Shown: positions 8,366 through 20,779 of the stretch, in pieces
Position numbering within the stretch: the first letter of the stretch is position 1
Layout of the letters: each line of letters begins with the position of its first letter
Assembly: GCF_029537375.1 (NCBI RefSeq)
Contig: NZ_CP120679.1
Span: 3,639,501 to 3,703,500 of the forward strand
Source: Bacillus sp. HSf4
GTDB lineage: Bacteria; Bacillota; Bacilli; Bacillales; Bacillaceae
Direction of reading: 5' to 3'
Length of the DNA stretch: 64,000 nucleotides
Notes under the pieces: model-generated
Database searches by the model: none
Told to the model about the DNA's origin: nothing
The model's input: only the letters and a program-made list of their open reading frames with translations
Translations under genes and position numbers: made by a program

Positions 8366-10159
8366 CTATTGTATCGAGGTCAATAACACCTCGCCGTCTT
8401 CAACAACGGCCTGGTATGTCCAATGGTATGTTTTCACTTGCTCTTTGCCATTTTTGATAATATTGATTTTCTCCTCAGTTTTGATCGTGACAGCAGAACC
8501 GTTTTGCTTCCAGCTGGTAACGCTGAAATCAACGACTTCCTCCTGTGTCCCGCTTCCGTTTAATTTTTTCACCAATTCTTTTTGATCATTGTAAAGCGAG
8601 CTTCCTTTTTGCAAATTGTCGGCGACCAATGAAAAATCATTCTCATTGATGGCATCCTGCAAACTATACAAATAGCCTTCTATCGCTGACTCGACTTTGC
8701 GGTCTGTCAGCTCTTCGCCTGATGAAGTATTTTTGGAAGCCCCTTTTTCAGAAGCCCATGCCGATGTATATTCCTGCGGCTTGTCGTTTTTGATTTCTTT
8801 TTTGTTTTCGATGTTTATAAAGCTCGAGGGGTCGGCTTGTTCGACCAGCCACTTGTGTTGGTCGCCGGAATAGACCAGCGTATACGTAAATCCGTTTTCG
8901 TTTTCTGCCATATCAGGTGAGCTGTAGTCGTCAAAATAGGCTGATTTGTGCTTTTCAACCCCGTCAATATCGGTTTTCCATTTGCCATCCTCGTTGTACA
9001 GCCGGAAAGAATCGAGATCAAATACGGTGGATAGATAAGTGCCTTTGTAATACGTGCCAGAGCTTTTATAACCGGCAATGATCTCTTTCAAATCGCTTTT
9101 ATACGACGGGGCGGCAACGGTCAGATCGTTGACATTTCCGCTTGCCAAAGCCTTCATCTCTTCTTTCGTATGCTTCACAAGCGTCTTCATCATCTGATCC
9201 ATAAATGTTTGATCTGAAGCAAGATTGACTTGAATGTCAGAACTGTCAATCGGCGTTTTTGCGCTTTTTAAGGTTCCCCACGGAAATTCCCCTTCAACTT
9301 CGGCAGACATTGAACCGTCTGTCAGCACGGGCCCGAAGGATGTTCCTTTAAATGGATCGATGTTCGTTTTTTGCCCATCAATCCAGAGCGTCCCTTTCAG
9401 CTTTTCATATCCGTCTTCGAACACCAGCTTCGCCTTGTGACCGTCGACAGCTACATCAACGTTGACATCGCTTTCCAACGCCTCGACCTTTTCTGTCTTT
9501 TTCAGCTCGGTCAGATCGTTCTTCAGCTTGGCTTTAACTTCATATACACCCGGAACATACGGCCCGAACTTTCTCTCAAAGTTCTCTTTTTGGGTTGTCA
9601 TGACCTTTTTGCCGTTTACAAATAGATCCGTATCTTTATAGTTCGTCTTGATCGTTAAATAAACAGGGGCTACATTTAAAACATAGCGGTCATAAATAAA
9701 AAAGTGCCTGCCTGATTTTTCGATTGAGACAAGTTGATTGCCGGAATCGCTTTTCAAAGAAGAAATGAGTTCCTTTTCATCATCTGGATTCTCTTTTAAA
9801 TATGTCAGCAGCGGTTTGACATTTTCTTTTGTGATGGCCAGGTCGACATCTGAAGATTGCAGCAGCTGCGCCGCTTTCTCGGCATCTTCATGGTCGAGCG
9901 CATTTTCAAAATCGCTGATTAACTTTTCCTTTGACGTCAGGGCTTCACCCGTTTTATAGCCTGCAAACAGCAGGACACAGCATGCGACAATGGCACCCAG
10001 TACGATTATTTTTTTCTTGGACATCTTCGGCTTATGTATGTCTTGGCGTGCGGATTCTTCAGATATAGATGTTCCGCTGCCGTCCGCCTGAAACCCGCAA
10101 TGTTTGCAAAAACGGGCTTTAGCAGTTAATTCCCTGCCGCATTCTTTACAAAAATTCAT
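8366..10159 (-). CDS. yvbJ: TcaA/YvbJ-type zinc-ribbon, single-pass envelope protein
   Basis: A 597-aa protein. Residues 1-25 form a zinc ribbon (CKECGRELTAKARFCKHCG), residues about 50-70 are one membrane segment (KKIIVLGAIVACCVLLFAGY), and the remaining 520 residues are predicted outside. The outer part contains repeated TcaA-like beta domains (DTDLFVNGKKV) and a C-terminal NTF2-like region (about 490-597, ending YHWTYQAVVEDGEVLLTSI). TcaA of Staphylococcus aureus has this layout and affects glycopeptide susceptibility and wall behaviour. The Bacillus role is unknown. It is monocistronic between two terminators. Confidence 0.8.
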   Translation of the reverse strand: MNFCKECGRELTAKARFCKHCGFQADGSGTSISEESARQDIHKPKMSKKKIIVLGAIVACCVLLFAGYKTGEALTSKEKLISDFENALDHEDAEKAAQLLQSSDVDLAITKENVKPLLTYLKENPDDEKELISSLKSDSGNQLVSIEKSGRHFFIYDRYVLNVAPVYLTIKTNYKDTDLFVNGKKVMTTQKENFERKFGPYVPGVYEVKAKLKNDLTELKKTEKVEALESDVNVDVAVDGHKAKLVFEDGYEKLKGTLWIDGQKTNIDPFKGTSFGPVLTDGSMSAEVEGEFPWGTLKSAKTPIDSSDIQVNLASDQTFMDQMMKTLVKHTKEEMKALASGNVNDLTVAAPSYKSDLKEIIAGYKSSGTYYKGTYLSTVFDLDSFRLYNEDGKWKTDIDGVEKHKSAYFDDYSSPDMAENENGFTYTLVYSGDQHKWLVEQADPSSFINIENKKEIKNDKPQEYTSAWASEKGASKNTSSGEELTDRKVESAIEGYLYSLQDAINENDFSLVADNLQKGSSLYNDQKELVKKLNGSGTQEEVVDFSVTSWKQNGSAVTIKTEEKINIIKNGKEQVKTYHWTYQAVVEDGEVLLTSIQ

Positions 10160-10252
10160 GACTTTCCTCCTATTATAAAAACCTCACATAATCATTTTAT
10201 ACTATATTTATCGTAAGGAGGAATTTATTTTTTAGCTGCTGGATCACATTAG

Positions 10253-10290
10253 AAAAACCAAACAGATGCTCAGAGCTCTGTTTGGTTTTT
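10253..10290 (-). terminator. Terminator of the siderophore-binding protein gene
   Basis: Stem AAAAACCAAACAGA/TCTGTTTGGTTTTT with T tract on either strand; it follows the minus-strand gene stop. Confidence 0.85.
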
Positions 10291-10300
10291 TCGAATAAGA

Positions 10301-11245
10301 CTATTTTAAAAAGTATTTTTCGATATCATCGAGCAGCAAGTTCGCCGCCAGGACGCCGCCGGCTGTATTCCAGATGGCATCGCTCACCTTATGTACTCGA
10401 CCTTTTTGATAGACGCTTAAGTTTTTAAAAAGCGGATCATTGACATAATCTTTTTCAATGGCGCTTGCCTTGTCATCGCCTGTCTCATAGGTGTAGTAGA
10501 AAAGCACGTCTCCATCCATATCAGGGATCTGCTCTTTCGTTACTTCCATTTGTCCCAAATCATTGGCCTGCTGGCTTTTTGGCCTTTCAAAACCAAGTTC
10601 GTCCAAAATCGTTCCCGCAAAAGATGCTTTATGATAGATGCGGGCATCGGCATCTGTAAAGCGGACGAGTGAGATTTTTTGTTTCACTTTGTCGCCGAGC
10701 TTGTCATGAATGTCTTTGACCCGCTGATCGAAATCGGCGATGACTTTTTCGCCTTCATCTTTTTTGTTGAGGGCTTCCGCCGCCAGTTCAAAATTGCTTT
10801 TCCATTCTCCTGACAATGTTTCAGCAAAGACGGTCGGCGCGATCGCACTTAACTTGTCATACACTTCCTCCTGGCGCACTTTGTTGCCGATAATCAGATC
10901 GGGCTTGAGGCTGGCGATTTTCTCAATATTCGGCGCTGTCTCTATTCCGACATTCTCGACGCCGTCCATTTGATCTTTAATATGGTCGTACCACGGGTCT
11001 CCAAGCCATGACTGCACAGCTCCGACAGGCTTGATCCCTAAGGCGAGAACTGCTTCTGTCGCTTCGTTGGTCAATACAACAACCTTTTTCGGTGTACCTT
11101 TAATCTTTGTGTTCCCCATTGCATGTTTTACGGTATAAGACCCTTTGCCATCCTTGTCCGCAGACGTATCTGTATTTTGATTTCCGCAAGCGGCCAATAA
11201 GAGGACAAGCACAGCAAGCAGCGTCATCCATTTCAGACGTTTCAT
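10301..11245 (-). CDS. Iron(III)-siderophore-binding lipoprotein
   Basis: A 314-aa class III substrate-binding protein. The signal LLAVLVLLLAACG contains the lipobox LAAC, and the FepB/BtuF-type fold is seen from KVVVLTNEATEAVLALGIKPVG onward. Similarity is greatest to YfiY-type hydroxamate/citrate-siderophore binders, but the ligand cannot be fixed. It delivers ferric siderophore to an ABC permease that is not encoded nearby, so it must share a permease located elsewhere. A Fur box lies just upstream. Confidence 0.85.
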   Translation of the reverse strand: MKRLKWMTLLAVLVLLLAACGNQNTDTSADKDGKGSYTVKHAMGNTKIKGTPKKVVVLTNEATEAVLALGIKPVGAVQSWLGDPWYDHIKDQMDGVENVGIETAPNIEKIASLKPDLIIGNKVRQEEVYDKLSAIAPTVFAETLSGEWKSNFELAAEALNKKDEGEKVIADFDQRVKDIHDKLGDKVKQKISLVRFTDADARIYHKASFAGTILDELGFERPKSQQANDLGQMEVTKEQIPDMDGDVLFYYTYETGDDKASAIEKDYVNDPLFKNLSVYQKGRVHKVSDAIWNTAGGVLAANLLLDDIEKYFLK

Positions 11246-11265
11246 CGATGATCTCCTTTTCTAAA

Positions 11266-11280
11266 TGATATTCATTATCA
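11266..11280. promoter_or_regulatory. Fur box
   Basis: The 7-1-7 palindrome TGATATT-C-ATTATCA, one base from the TGATAAT-N-ATTATCA Fur consensus of Bacillus, is 20-35 bp before the start of the siderophore-binding gene. Confidence 0.9.
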
Positions 11281-11393
11281 TTTAGATTATCTGATCCACC
11301 CTGCAGTGTCAATATCCATTCCGCAAAAATTTCTTTTAAGTGCCAAGAACGCCCGCATGCACCGTTTCAGACCAACAGGTGGGATTATCCAGT

Positions 11394-11420
11394 GAAAACC
11401 GTCTGATACATAGACGATAT
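11394..11420 (+). promoter_or_regulatory. SigD-type (motility) promoter of the chemoreceptor
   Basis: GAAA-N15-GACGATAT (-35 at 11394-11397, -10 at 11413-11420) against the SigD consensus TAAA-N15-GCCGATAT. It lies 35 bp before the chemoreceptor start. Confidence 0.8.
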
Positions 11421-11454
11421 TAATCATAATCAAGGGGGTTAAGGAGGTTACAAA

Positions 11455-13506
11455 TTGAAGTACATGAACTTTAAAAACTTGCCGACTCTTTGGAAAATCA
11501 TGATCTTGATACCGCTCCTCGCTGTGGTTTTATCCGTGATCATGTTGATCAGCTATAAAGAATCGGAAAGACAGCTGAATTCAATGATTTCGAAGCAAAT
11601 GAATGAATCGCTTGCAAAGACAATCGAGCAAATGGATAAGAGTCTTACCGTACACGAACGGAATCTGACGGGGGTTAAAGCGGCTGCCGAGGCACAGCGC
11701 ACTCCATTGAGCCGAACGGAATACAAACGTTACTTTGAAAACTTGCTGCCCCTCAATCAACAAACTTTCGGAATCGGCATCTGGTATGAACCATATGCGT
11801 ACAGCAAAAAAGAAAAGTTTGCCGGACCTTACGTATATAAAGACGGCGATCAGCTTGTATACACGCGGGACTATGAAGAGCCTTCATACGATTATTTCAG
11901 CCAGGATTGGTATAAAGAAGCCATTAAAACCGATGACATCATTTGGTCTGCTCCCTATTATGACGACAATCTAAAACAAACATTTATTACCACTGCGCTG
12001 TCGTTTAAAAATGCAGATGGAAAAAATACAGGGGTTATTACAAGCGACTATGTTCTGGATTCAGTCCAGCAGCTAGTATCCGGCATCAAGGTTCAAAAGA
12101 CAGGCTATGCCGTTTTGCTTGATGAAAATGGCACATATTTATCCAATCCTGACAAAGACAAACGGCTCGAGCAGTCGATTTCTTCCGATCTTCTCACGGC
12201 GGAGCAATGGAAGGAAACCGCGCAAAAGAAACAAGGAATGATCGTCTCCACTTCAGCCGGGAAAAAATATGAGCTATATTACAACACGCTCCCTAAAACA
12301 AATTGGAAGCTCGTTCTTGTCGCTCCCGATGAGGAACTGTACGAATCGCTGTCACAATTGGTTCAGCGGCTGATCCTGCTGAGCTTGGGTGCCATCATCA
12401 TCATGATTCTCATCATCGTCTTTCTCGGAAGAAGAGTATCGAAAGAAGCCAAGATGATCAACGGTTATTTAAAACATTTATCGACAGGGGATTTGACACA
12501 TCGCGCAGCAGCTGATACCAACGATGAATTCGGACAAATGGCGGCATACTACAACCAATCAGCAGCAGCCTTGCAAACGATGATGTCTGATGTTGCCGGC
12601 GGGGCGGAAACAGTCGCTTCAACTGCCGAAGAGCTGTCCGCAAGCGCCGAAGAAATTCACTCGGCGGTCCATGAAACAGCCAACACGATGCAGGAAGTCG
12701 CAAACGACGCAGGTTCGCAAACCAATCTGGCACTTGAGATGTCTTCGACAAGCGATACGCTGCTAGATGAAATCAGCACGATATCGGAAGCGGTCCAGGA
12801 GGTCAGCAAAAAATCCGCCCACTCAACCGCTCTGGCAAACAAAGGAAGTGAGACGGTCAAAGAAGTCATACAAGATATTACACATTTGCATGAAAAAATG
12901 ACGGAAACAGCAGAAAAAATCGAACTGCTTGAACAAAAATCGGCGGATATTAACAAGATGGCCAGCCTGATATCAATCATTTCTGAACAGACCAATCTGC
13001 TCGCCTTAAACGCCGCGATTGAAGCGGCACGAGCAGGCGAATCCGGAAAAGGATTTGCCGTCGTCGCAGAGGAAGTGCGGAAGCTGGCGGAAGAAACGAA
13101 AAATGCGTCTACAGACATTACAGCGACAATTCAATCGATCCAGGACGAAATCTCTCATTCTGTCGAATCGATGAAGGCAAGCCAGCAAGCAGCCCATACA
13201 GGCATCGCCAAAGTCAAACAAACGGGAGAATCCTTTTCAAGCATCCATCAATCGATTCGCGATGTCACCTCCAATATTCAGCTGGTGACGGATGATGTCC
13301 AAAAAGCGACGCAAAATACGAAACAAATGCGCGACATCGCCAAACAGGTGCAGGACTACTCGGTCAACACAAACGAGCATATTAACAATTCTTCCGCTCT
13401 AACAGAAGAACAGTCATCGATTACGGCGGAAATCGCCAAGGCGTCAGAAGACCTGGCCGTCATGGCGCAGGATTTGCAGGAGAAGATTTCGCAGTTTAAA
13501 GTGTAA
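11455..13506 (+). CDS. Methyl-accepting chemotaxis protein with dCache domain
   Basis: A 683-aa transmembrane receptor. TM1 is about residues 14-34, and an extracellular double-Cache domain (about 38-300, with [19 protein letters not shown] and DWYKEA motifs) senses small ligands. TM2 is about 303-327, followed by HAMP (about 328-385) and a long cytoplasmic coiled coil with the conserved tip [20 protein letters not shown] and [14 protein letters not shown]. It signals to CheA in the polar array. Start is TTG 7 nt after AAGGAGG. The SigD promoter fits motility control. The ligand is unknown. By position it resembles yvaQ, which in B. subtilis lies elsewhere in this area. Confidence 0.9.
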   Translation: MKYMNFKNLPTLWKIMILIPLLAVVLSVIMLISYKESERQLNSMISKQMNESLAKTIEQMDKSLTVHERNLTGVKAAAEAQRTPLSRTEYKRYFENLLPLNQQTFGIGIWYEPYAYSKKEKFAGPYVYKDGDQLVYTRDYEEPSYDYFSQDWYKEAIKTDDIIWSAPYYDDNLKQTFITTALSFKNADGKNTGVITSDYVLDSVQQLVSGIKVQKTGYAVLLDENGTYLSNPDKDKRLEQSISSDLLTAEQWKETAQKKQGMIVSTSAGKKYELYYNTLPKTNWKLVLVAPDEELYESLSQLVQRLILLSLGAIIIMILIIVFLGRRVSKEAKMINGYLKHLSTGDLTHRAAADTNDEFGQMAAYYNQSAAALQTMMSDVAGGAETVASTAEELSASAEEIHSAVHETANTMQEVANDAGSQTNLALEMSSTSDTLLDEISTISEAVQEVSKKSAHSTALANKGSETVKEVIQDITHLHEKMTETAEKIELLEQKSADINKMASLISIISEQTNLLALNAAIEAARAGESGKGFAVVAEEVRKLAEETKNASTDITATIQSIQDEISHSVESMKASQQAAHTGIAKVKQTGESFSSIHQSIRDVTSNIQLVTDDVQKATQNTKQMRDIAKQVQDYSVNTNEHINNSSALTEEQSSITAEIAKASEDLAVMAQDLQEKISQFKV

Positions 13507-13512
13507 CGATTT

Positions 13513-13551
13513 GCACCCGCTCTTATTTATATAGGAGAGGGTGTTTTTTTC
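13513..13551 (+). terminator. Terminator of the chemoreceptor gene
   Basis: CACCCGCTCT/AGAGGGTG stem with one bulged base, then seven T. Confidence 0.75.
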
Positions 13552-13652
13552 GAATATCATGTTATCAGCTCACAACTCTGTTTTCTTAGCAGATCTTCCA
13601 ACCAGGACTTGTTGAATCACTGTATATCCTGATGATTATTTTTTTGAAGTAC

Positions 13653-14018
13653 TCACATCGATTTTTCATTACGAGCCTTTTTTGCTGGCTTACTGAATAA
13701 TACGAAGACAGTTGCAAATATCAATGAAAACAATGGAGTTATGATAAATGGCAACTTAATACTGTGATTGACAATCGGTGAAAAAATAAATCCGCTAAAC
13801 CCCACTGCCAAATATGACGTTAAACTAAAAAGGGAGAATGCACTTGTTTGAAGGTGATCTTCAATATTTTTTGCAATTGTTTTTTGCAGAAATATCGTAA
13901 CGAAACCAAAGGAAAAGCCGAATAATGAAGAGCATAGAACGAATAAGATTGAAATATTCGCAAACCACAATCCTGCCGATCCAAAGAACATCAGTATAAA
14001 ACAAATAAGCAGATTCAT
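13653..14018 (-). pseudogene. MFS transporter remnant (C-terminal third)
   Basis: 121 codons coding for four hydrophobic segments, with SSLFGFSFGFVTIFLQKTIAKNIEDHL and SLTSYLAVGFSGFIFSPIV as in the last helices of MFS efflux proteins. A normal MFS protein has about 400 residues, and only 37 bp separate this frame from the divergent next gene, so the N-terminal two thirds are gone. No good ribosome site was seen. AT content is higher than in flanking genes. It is unlikely to be functional. Confidence 0.7.
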
Positions 14019-14055
14019 GTGTTCTGAATAAATGTATTCAATTGGAGGGATTTAA

Positions 14056-14445
14056 ATGAAACATTTGACCTTATCCATTCTCTATCTTTTAGGATTTGTG
14101 ATGTTAAGCAGCTGGTCAGTTTCATTTGGAGACATGTTCGGAGTAAATGTTTCAGCAATACTTCAGTTTATTTTAGCGATGTTATTCACACTTATCATAG
14201 GAGGCTATACGGGGCTTCCTTTAATTTATATCAAATTCAAAAGATCTGAAACGTTGTTTTTTACGAATCAAAAGGTCTACCTCATCGCTTTAGGATTAGG
14301 CGTGCTGCTTTCCTGCACGGCTTACAGCCTTCAGCAAGCGCTCTCTCCCATCGCGATTGCGCTGTTGTCGATCATTGGTTTTTTGATCATTGGCATCAGC
14401 GGTTTTCTTCCCGCCTGGTTTCTGAAGCCTGTGAAAAATCTGTGA
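14056..14445 (+). CDS. Small four-helix membrane protein, unknown
   Basis: A 129-aa protein with four strongly hydrophobic segments (about 5-25, 32-52, 72-92 and 98-120) and a basic loop FKRSE. GGAGGGATTTAA provides a good ribosome site. I do not recognise the family. It has no partner in an operon, is divergent from an MFS remnant and is followed by a toxin locus, so it belongs to an accessory patch. Confidence 0.6.
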   Translation: MKHLTLSILYLLGFVMLSSWSVSFGDMFGVNVSAILQFILAMLFTLIIGGYTGLPLIYIKFKRSETLFFTNQKVYLIALGLGVLLSCTAYSLQQALSPIAIALLSIIGFLIIGISGFLPAWFLKPVKNL

Positions 14446-14618
14446 TAACGGGTGGGTTCTTCTTTGGTTGAAGGGGTGTTGGAGCCCAAGGTCGAACTTA
14501 GTGTTTTTCTGTATGGGATAAAAATCACTTGCCGATGCGTAATCTGACGATTGATTTTTAAAAACAACAATTTGCTTTCGCCATTTACAAATTAATGAAA
14601 ATTCTTTATGATATAAGG

Positions 14619-14770
14619 AAGCATGTTGCATATACTAAAAAAACCGAAGTGCTCCAACACTTCGGCTTGTACAAAAAGCCAGCCCATCGAAAGGGCTTGC
14701 TCAGATTGATCCAAAAATAGACCACTCCCTATCACTTTCCAGGCTCAAGGGGCGGTCTATTTTTCTTTAT
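14619..14770 (+). ncRNA. Predicted antisense RNA (type I antitoxin)
   Basis: A promoter TTTACA-N17-TATGAT (14584-14589 and 14607-14612) predicts a start near 14619. A terminator with an 11-bp stem AAAAATAGACC/GGTCTATTTTT (14713-14764) ends it near 14770, inside the toxin reading frame. The RNA of about 150 nt would pair with the 3' part of the toxin mRNA over about 130 nt, the layout of SR4/bsrG and SR5/bsrE in B. subtilis. No expression data; prediction only. Confidence 0.65.
14637..14665 (-). terminator. Terminator of the toxin mRNA
   Basis: On the minus strand CCGAAGTG-TTGGAG-CACTTCGG followed by seven T, about 90 nt after the toxin stop. Confidence 0.85.
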
Positions 14771-14837
14771 TCTTTGACAACACGGCAATCAGCATGCCAA
14801 AAGCAATCATTAAAGAGATTGTTTCATATGCTGTCAT
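14757..14837 (-). CDS. Type I toxin-like membrane peptide (holin-like toxin)
   Basis: A 26-residue peptide, MTAYETISLMIAFGMLIAVL followed by SKNKEK: one membrane helix with a charged tail. It belongs to the widespread short Bacillus peptides annotated as putative holin-like toxins, related in layout to BsrG and TxpA. The ribosome site AAGGGGGTGAT is unusually strong, which is why these genes need RNA control. The stop codon lies in the stem of the antisense terminator. The promoter is TGGTATAAT at 14910-14918 (minus), giving an mRNA of about 270 nt with a long leader. Confidence 0.75.
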   Translation of the reverse strand: MTAYETISLMIAFGMLIAVLSKNKEK

Positions 14838-14909
14838 CTTTATCACCCCCTTTCAGAAGGGGATGAGCAAGACTTCCCTTGAGTGAGCAGAGCTTCTAAT
14901 ACGAGGTAG

Positions 14910-14918
14910 ATTATACCA
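14910..14918 (-). promoter_or_regulatory. Extended -10 promoter of the toxin gene
   Basis: TGG-TATAAT on the minus strand. The -35 is poor, as expected for an extended -10 promoter. A leader of about 65 nt precedes the toxin start. Confidence 0.6.
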
Positions 14919-14983
14919 TATCAAGCAGAACATAAAATAAAGAAAAAAACCTTTTTCACTCATGAAATTTAGCTTTTCCGCCG

Positions 14984-15006
14984 AAAAAACCATGCTTCGG
15001 CATCGG
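14984..15006 (-). terminator. Terminator of the DJ-1/PfpI gene
   Basis: On the minus strand a short stem CCGATGC/GCATGG with a bulge, followed by six T. Confidence 0.6.
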
Positions 15007-15027
15007 CTAAACTCTTGGTCTTTCAGC

Positions 15028-15660
15028 TCATTTATTGATTGAATTCATTAGCTTGAAGAAGTATTCAGGTTGGTGGGTCTTATTGAGTTGATACCATGAA
15101 TCCAATGTATCCGATGCAAACACGTCTAATGTTTTCAGTACTTCCCTTGCGAATTCGAGAGGAGCCGCTCCTGATGCAGTAACCAGATTCCCATCAGATA
15201 CCGCTGGTCCCATCTCATAAAACGGTTCTCCTTTATAATGAGGACAGACCATTTTCATATAGGCCAAGTCATTGCTTGTATGCTTTCTTGAATCCAGATA
15301 TCCGCTATTCGCCAGTCCCGCAGTTGCACCGCAAATTGCGGCAACCATCGCGCCAAGCTCTAAAGCTTCGCCGGCCTTTTTCAAGATCGGCTGATGAATC
15401 TTTTCTCCCCAAGTATTCCCTCCGGGTAAAATGATTAGATCCGTACTCTCAGGCGTCCACTCATCAAGGGAGATATCCGGTTTTATGCGCAGCCCTCCCA
15501 TCGTCGTCACCATTTCTTTATTCACTCCTATTGTCATGACTTTTAAAGGTGCCGTATCTTTTTTGAAATATCTTCCCGAGTTCAGTTCGGCCATTAAATA
15601 TCCATATTCCCAATCTGACATGGTATGAAATGCATAAAGATAAACTGTTTTCGACTGCAT
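15028..15660 (-). CDS. DJ-1/PfpI family protein
   Basis: A 210-aa cytoplasmic protein of the class I glutamine-amidotransferase-like fold. The blocks TDLIILPGGNTWGE (about 73-86) and the nucleophile elbow AAICGATAGLANSG (Cys near residue 109) are present. Members act as deglycases, chaperones or stress proteins, and the exact activity is not predictable. ATG 15660 is 9 nt from GGAG; a frame running 7 codons further is rejected. It is monocistronic. Confidence 0.8.
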   Translation of the reverse strand: MQSKTVYLYAFHTMSDWEYGYLMAELNSGRYFKKDTAPLKVMTIGVNKEMVTTMGGLRIKPDISLDEWTPESTDLIILPGGNTWGEKIHQPILKKAGEALELGAMVAAICGATAGLANSGYLDSRKHTSNDLAYMKMVCPHYKGEPFYEMGPAVSDGNLVTASGAAPLEFAREVLKTLDVFASDTLDSWYQLNKTHQPEYFFKLMNSINK

Positions 15661-15702
15661 CCAGTAACACTCCAATCGCAATTGATACAGCCTATTATAA
15701 TC

Positions 15703-15728
15703 AAAAACCCTGACAGCTTTTGTCAGGG
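15703..15728 (-). terminator. Second terminator behind eno
   Basis: On the minus strand ACCCTGACA/TGTCAGGGT then five T. Together with the terminator at 15754-15792 it makes a tandem stop for the highly expressed glycolytic operon. Confidence 0.75.
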
Positions 15729-15753
15729 TAAAGGAAATTCAGCTTGCACACTT

Positions 15754-15792
15754 AAAAAAAGCTTGGCCGCATCACACGGCCAAGCTCTTTTT
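15754..15792 (-). terminator. Main terminator of eno
   Basis: AGAGCTTGGCCGTG/ATGCGGCCAAGCT-type hairpin followed by seven T on the minus strand, immediately after the eno stop. Confidence 0.9.
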
Positions 15793-15797
15793 TATGC

Positions 15798-17105
<1,308 letters not shown>

Positions 17106-17112
17106 TTAAAGC

Positions 17113-19414
<2,302 letters not shown>

Positions 19415-19432
19415 TTATGCTGTGTTTTGTTC

Positions 19433-20617
19433 TTATTTATCGTTTAATGCTTTGACGCCTGGAAGTACTTTGCCTTCCATAAATTCAAGGGAAGCTCCGC
19501 CACCGGTTGAAATATGGCTCATTTTGTCAGCAAGACCGAACTTTTCAACAGCAGCTGCAGAGTCTCCTCCACCAATGACAGAGTATGTATCTTTTGCCTC
19601 TGCTAAAGCTTCAGCGACCGCTCTTGTTCCTTTTGCAAACGCATCGATTTCAAAGACGCCCATCGGTCCGTTCCAAACGACAAGCTTGCTGTTTTTGATG
19701 ACATCGGCATACGTTTTTCTCGTTTCCGTACCGATATCAAGTGCTTCCCAGTCGCTAGGAATCTCGCTGATCGGCACGATCTTCGTATTGGCATCGTTTG
19801 AGAAGTCGTCCGCTACGAGTGCATCAACTGGCATGTAGAAGTTGACGCCTTTTTCTTTGGCGCGGTCCATGAACGATTTGGCCAATTCGATTTTGTCTTC
19901 TTCAAGCAAGGATTTGCCGATTTCGTATCCCAGCGCTTTAACGAATGTGTAAGCAAGACCGCCGCCGATGATCAAATTGTCGACTTTATCAAGAAGACTT
20001 TCGATGACACCGATTTTGTCTTTTACTTTCGCTCCGCCGATAATCGCTGTAAACGGACGTTCCGGGTTTGACAGGGCTTTACCCAGCACTTCAAGCTCTT
20101 TTTCCATTAAGAAGCCCGCAACAGCCGGAAGGTGTTCAGCGATGCCCGCAGTTGAAGCGTGAGCGCGGTGAGCCGCTCCAAACGCATCATTGACATAAAT
20201 ATCTGCCAGATCGGCAAACGCTTTTGCAAGCTCAGGATCATTTTTTTCTTCTCCAGGATAGAAGCGGACATTTTCAAGTACGAGAATGTCTCCCTCTTGC
20301 ATTTCGGCAATTTGTGATTTTACGGCGTCACCGTAGGCTTCGTCCGCTTTCTTCACATCCTTGCCAAGCAGCTCTCCAAGGCGTGCTGCTACAGGAGTCA
20401 GGCGGAGCTCTTCAGAAACTTGACCTTTCGGACGGCCCAAGTGGCTTGCCAGAAGAACTTTTGCTCCCTGCTCTGTTAAGTACTGAATCGTTGGAAGTGC
20501 AGCGCGGATCCGCGTATCATCCGTAACTTTTCCCTCTTTCATCGGAACGTTAAAGTCAACACGGCAGAAAACAACGCGGCCTTTTACATCAATGTCTTTT
20601 ACTGATTTTTTGTTCAT
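19433..20617 (-). CDS. pgk: Phosphoglycerate kinase
   Basis: A 394-aa kinase that makes ATP from 1,3-bisphosphoglycerate. It has the N-terminal substrate domain ([27 protein letters not shown]) and the C-terminal nucleotide domain ([21 protein letters not shown], and the [13 protein letters not shown] loop). GGAGGAACTCC precedes ATG 20617. Its own promoter lies in the gapA-pgk gap, behind an intergenic terminator. Confidence 0.98.
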   Translation of the reverse strand: MNKKSVKDIDVKGRVVFCRVDFNVPMKEGKVTDDTRIRAALPTIQYLTEQGAKVLLASHLGRPKGQVSEELRLTPVAARLGELLGKDVKKADEAYGDAVKSQIAEMQEGDILVLENVRFYPGEEKNDPELAKAFADLADIYVNDAFGAAHRAHASTAGIAEHLPAVAGFLMEKELEVLGKALSNPERPFTAIIGGAKVKDKIGVIESLLDKVDNLIIGGGLAYTFVKALGYEIGKSLLEEDKIELAKSFMDRAKEKGVNFYMPVDALVADDFSNDANTKIVPISEIPSDWEALDIGTETRKTYADVIKNSKLVVWNGPMGVFEIDAFAKGTRAVAEALAEAKDTYSVIGGGDSAAAVEKFGLADKMSHISTGGGASLEFMEGKVLPGVKALNDK

Positions 20618-20682
20618 GACTCGAGGAGTTCCTCCTTTAAATGATTTACAAGCCTGAAAACTCGAAAATCCCGGCGCATATG

Positions 20683-20717
20683 GAAAAAGGGAAAGGGAGT
20701 GTGTATCCCCTTCCCTT
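20683..20717 (-). terminator. gapA-pgk intergenic terminator
   Basis: On the minus strand an imperfect AAGGGAAGGGGA/TCCCTTTCCC stem followed by five T. It ends the abundant gapA message and partly uncouples the lower glycolytic genes. Confidence 0.75.
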
Positions 20718-20727
20718 GTCCGCTTTC

Positions 20728-20757
20728 ATTATAGCGCTTTTTGTCTATCAGAACCAA
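20728..20757 (-). promoter_or_regulatory. Promoter in the gapA-pgk gap
   Basis: On the minus strand TTGGTT-N18-TATAAT (-35 at 20752-20757, -10 at 20728-20733). It lies upstream of the gapA terminator, so transcripts must pass that hairpin to reach pgk. Confidence 0.6.
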
Positions 20758-20779
20758 GTCTGATTCTTAAGGTTACGAA

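Noticed and set aside
12601..13500. Repetitive-looking stretch in the chemoreceptor gene
   Set aside because: Explained by the heptad repeats of the signalling coiled coil, not by a DNA repeat.
14446..14583. Possible gene between the four-helix protein and the antisense RNA
   Set aside because: Frames on the minus strand lack ribosome sites and overlap the 3' end of the upstream gene; no coding signal seen.
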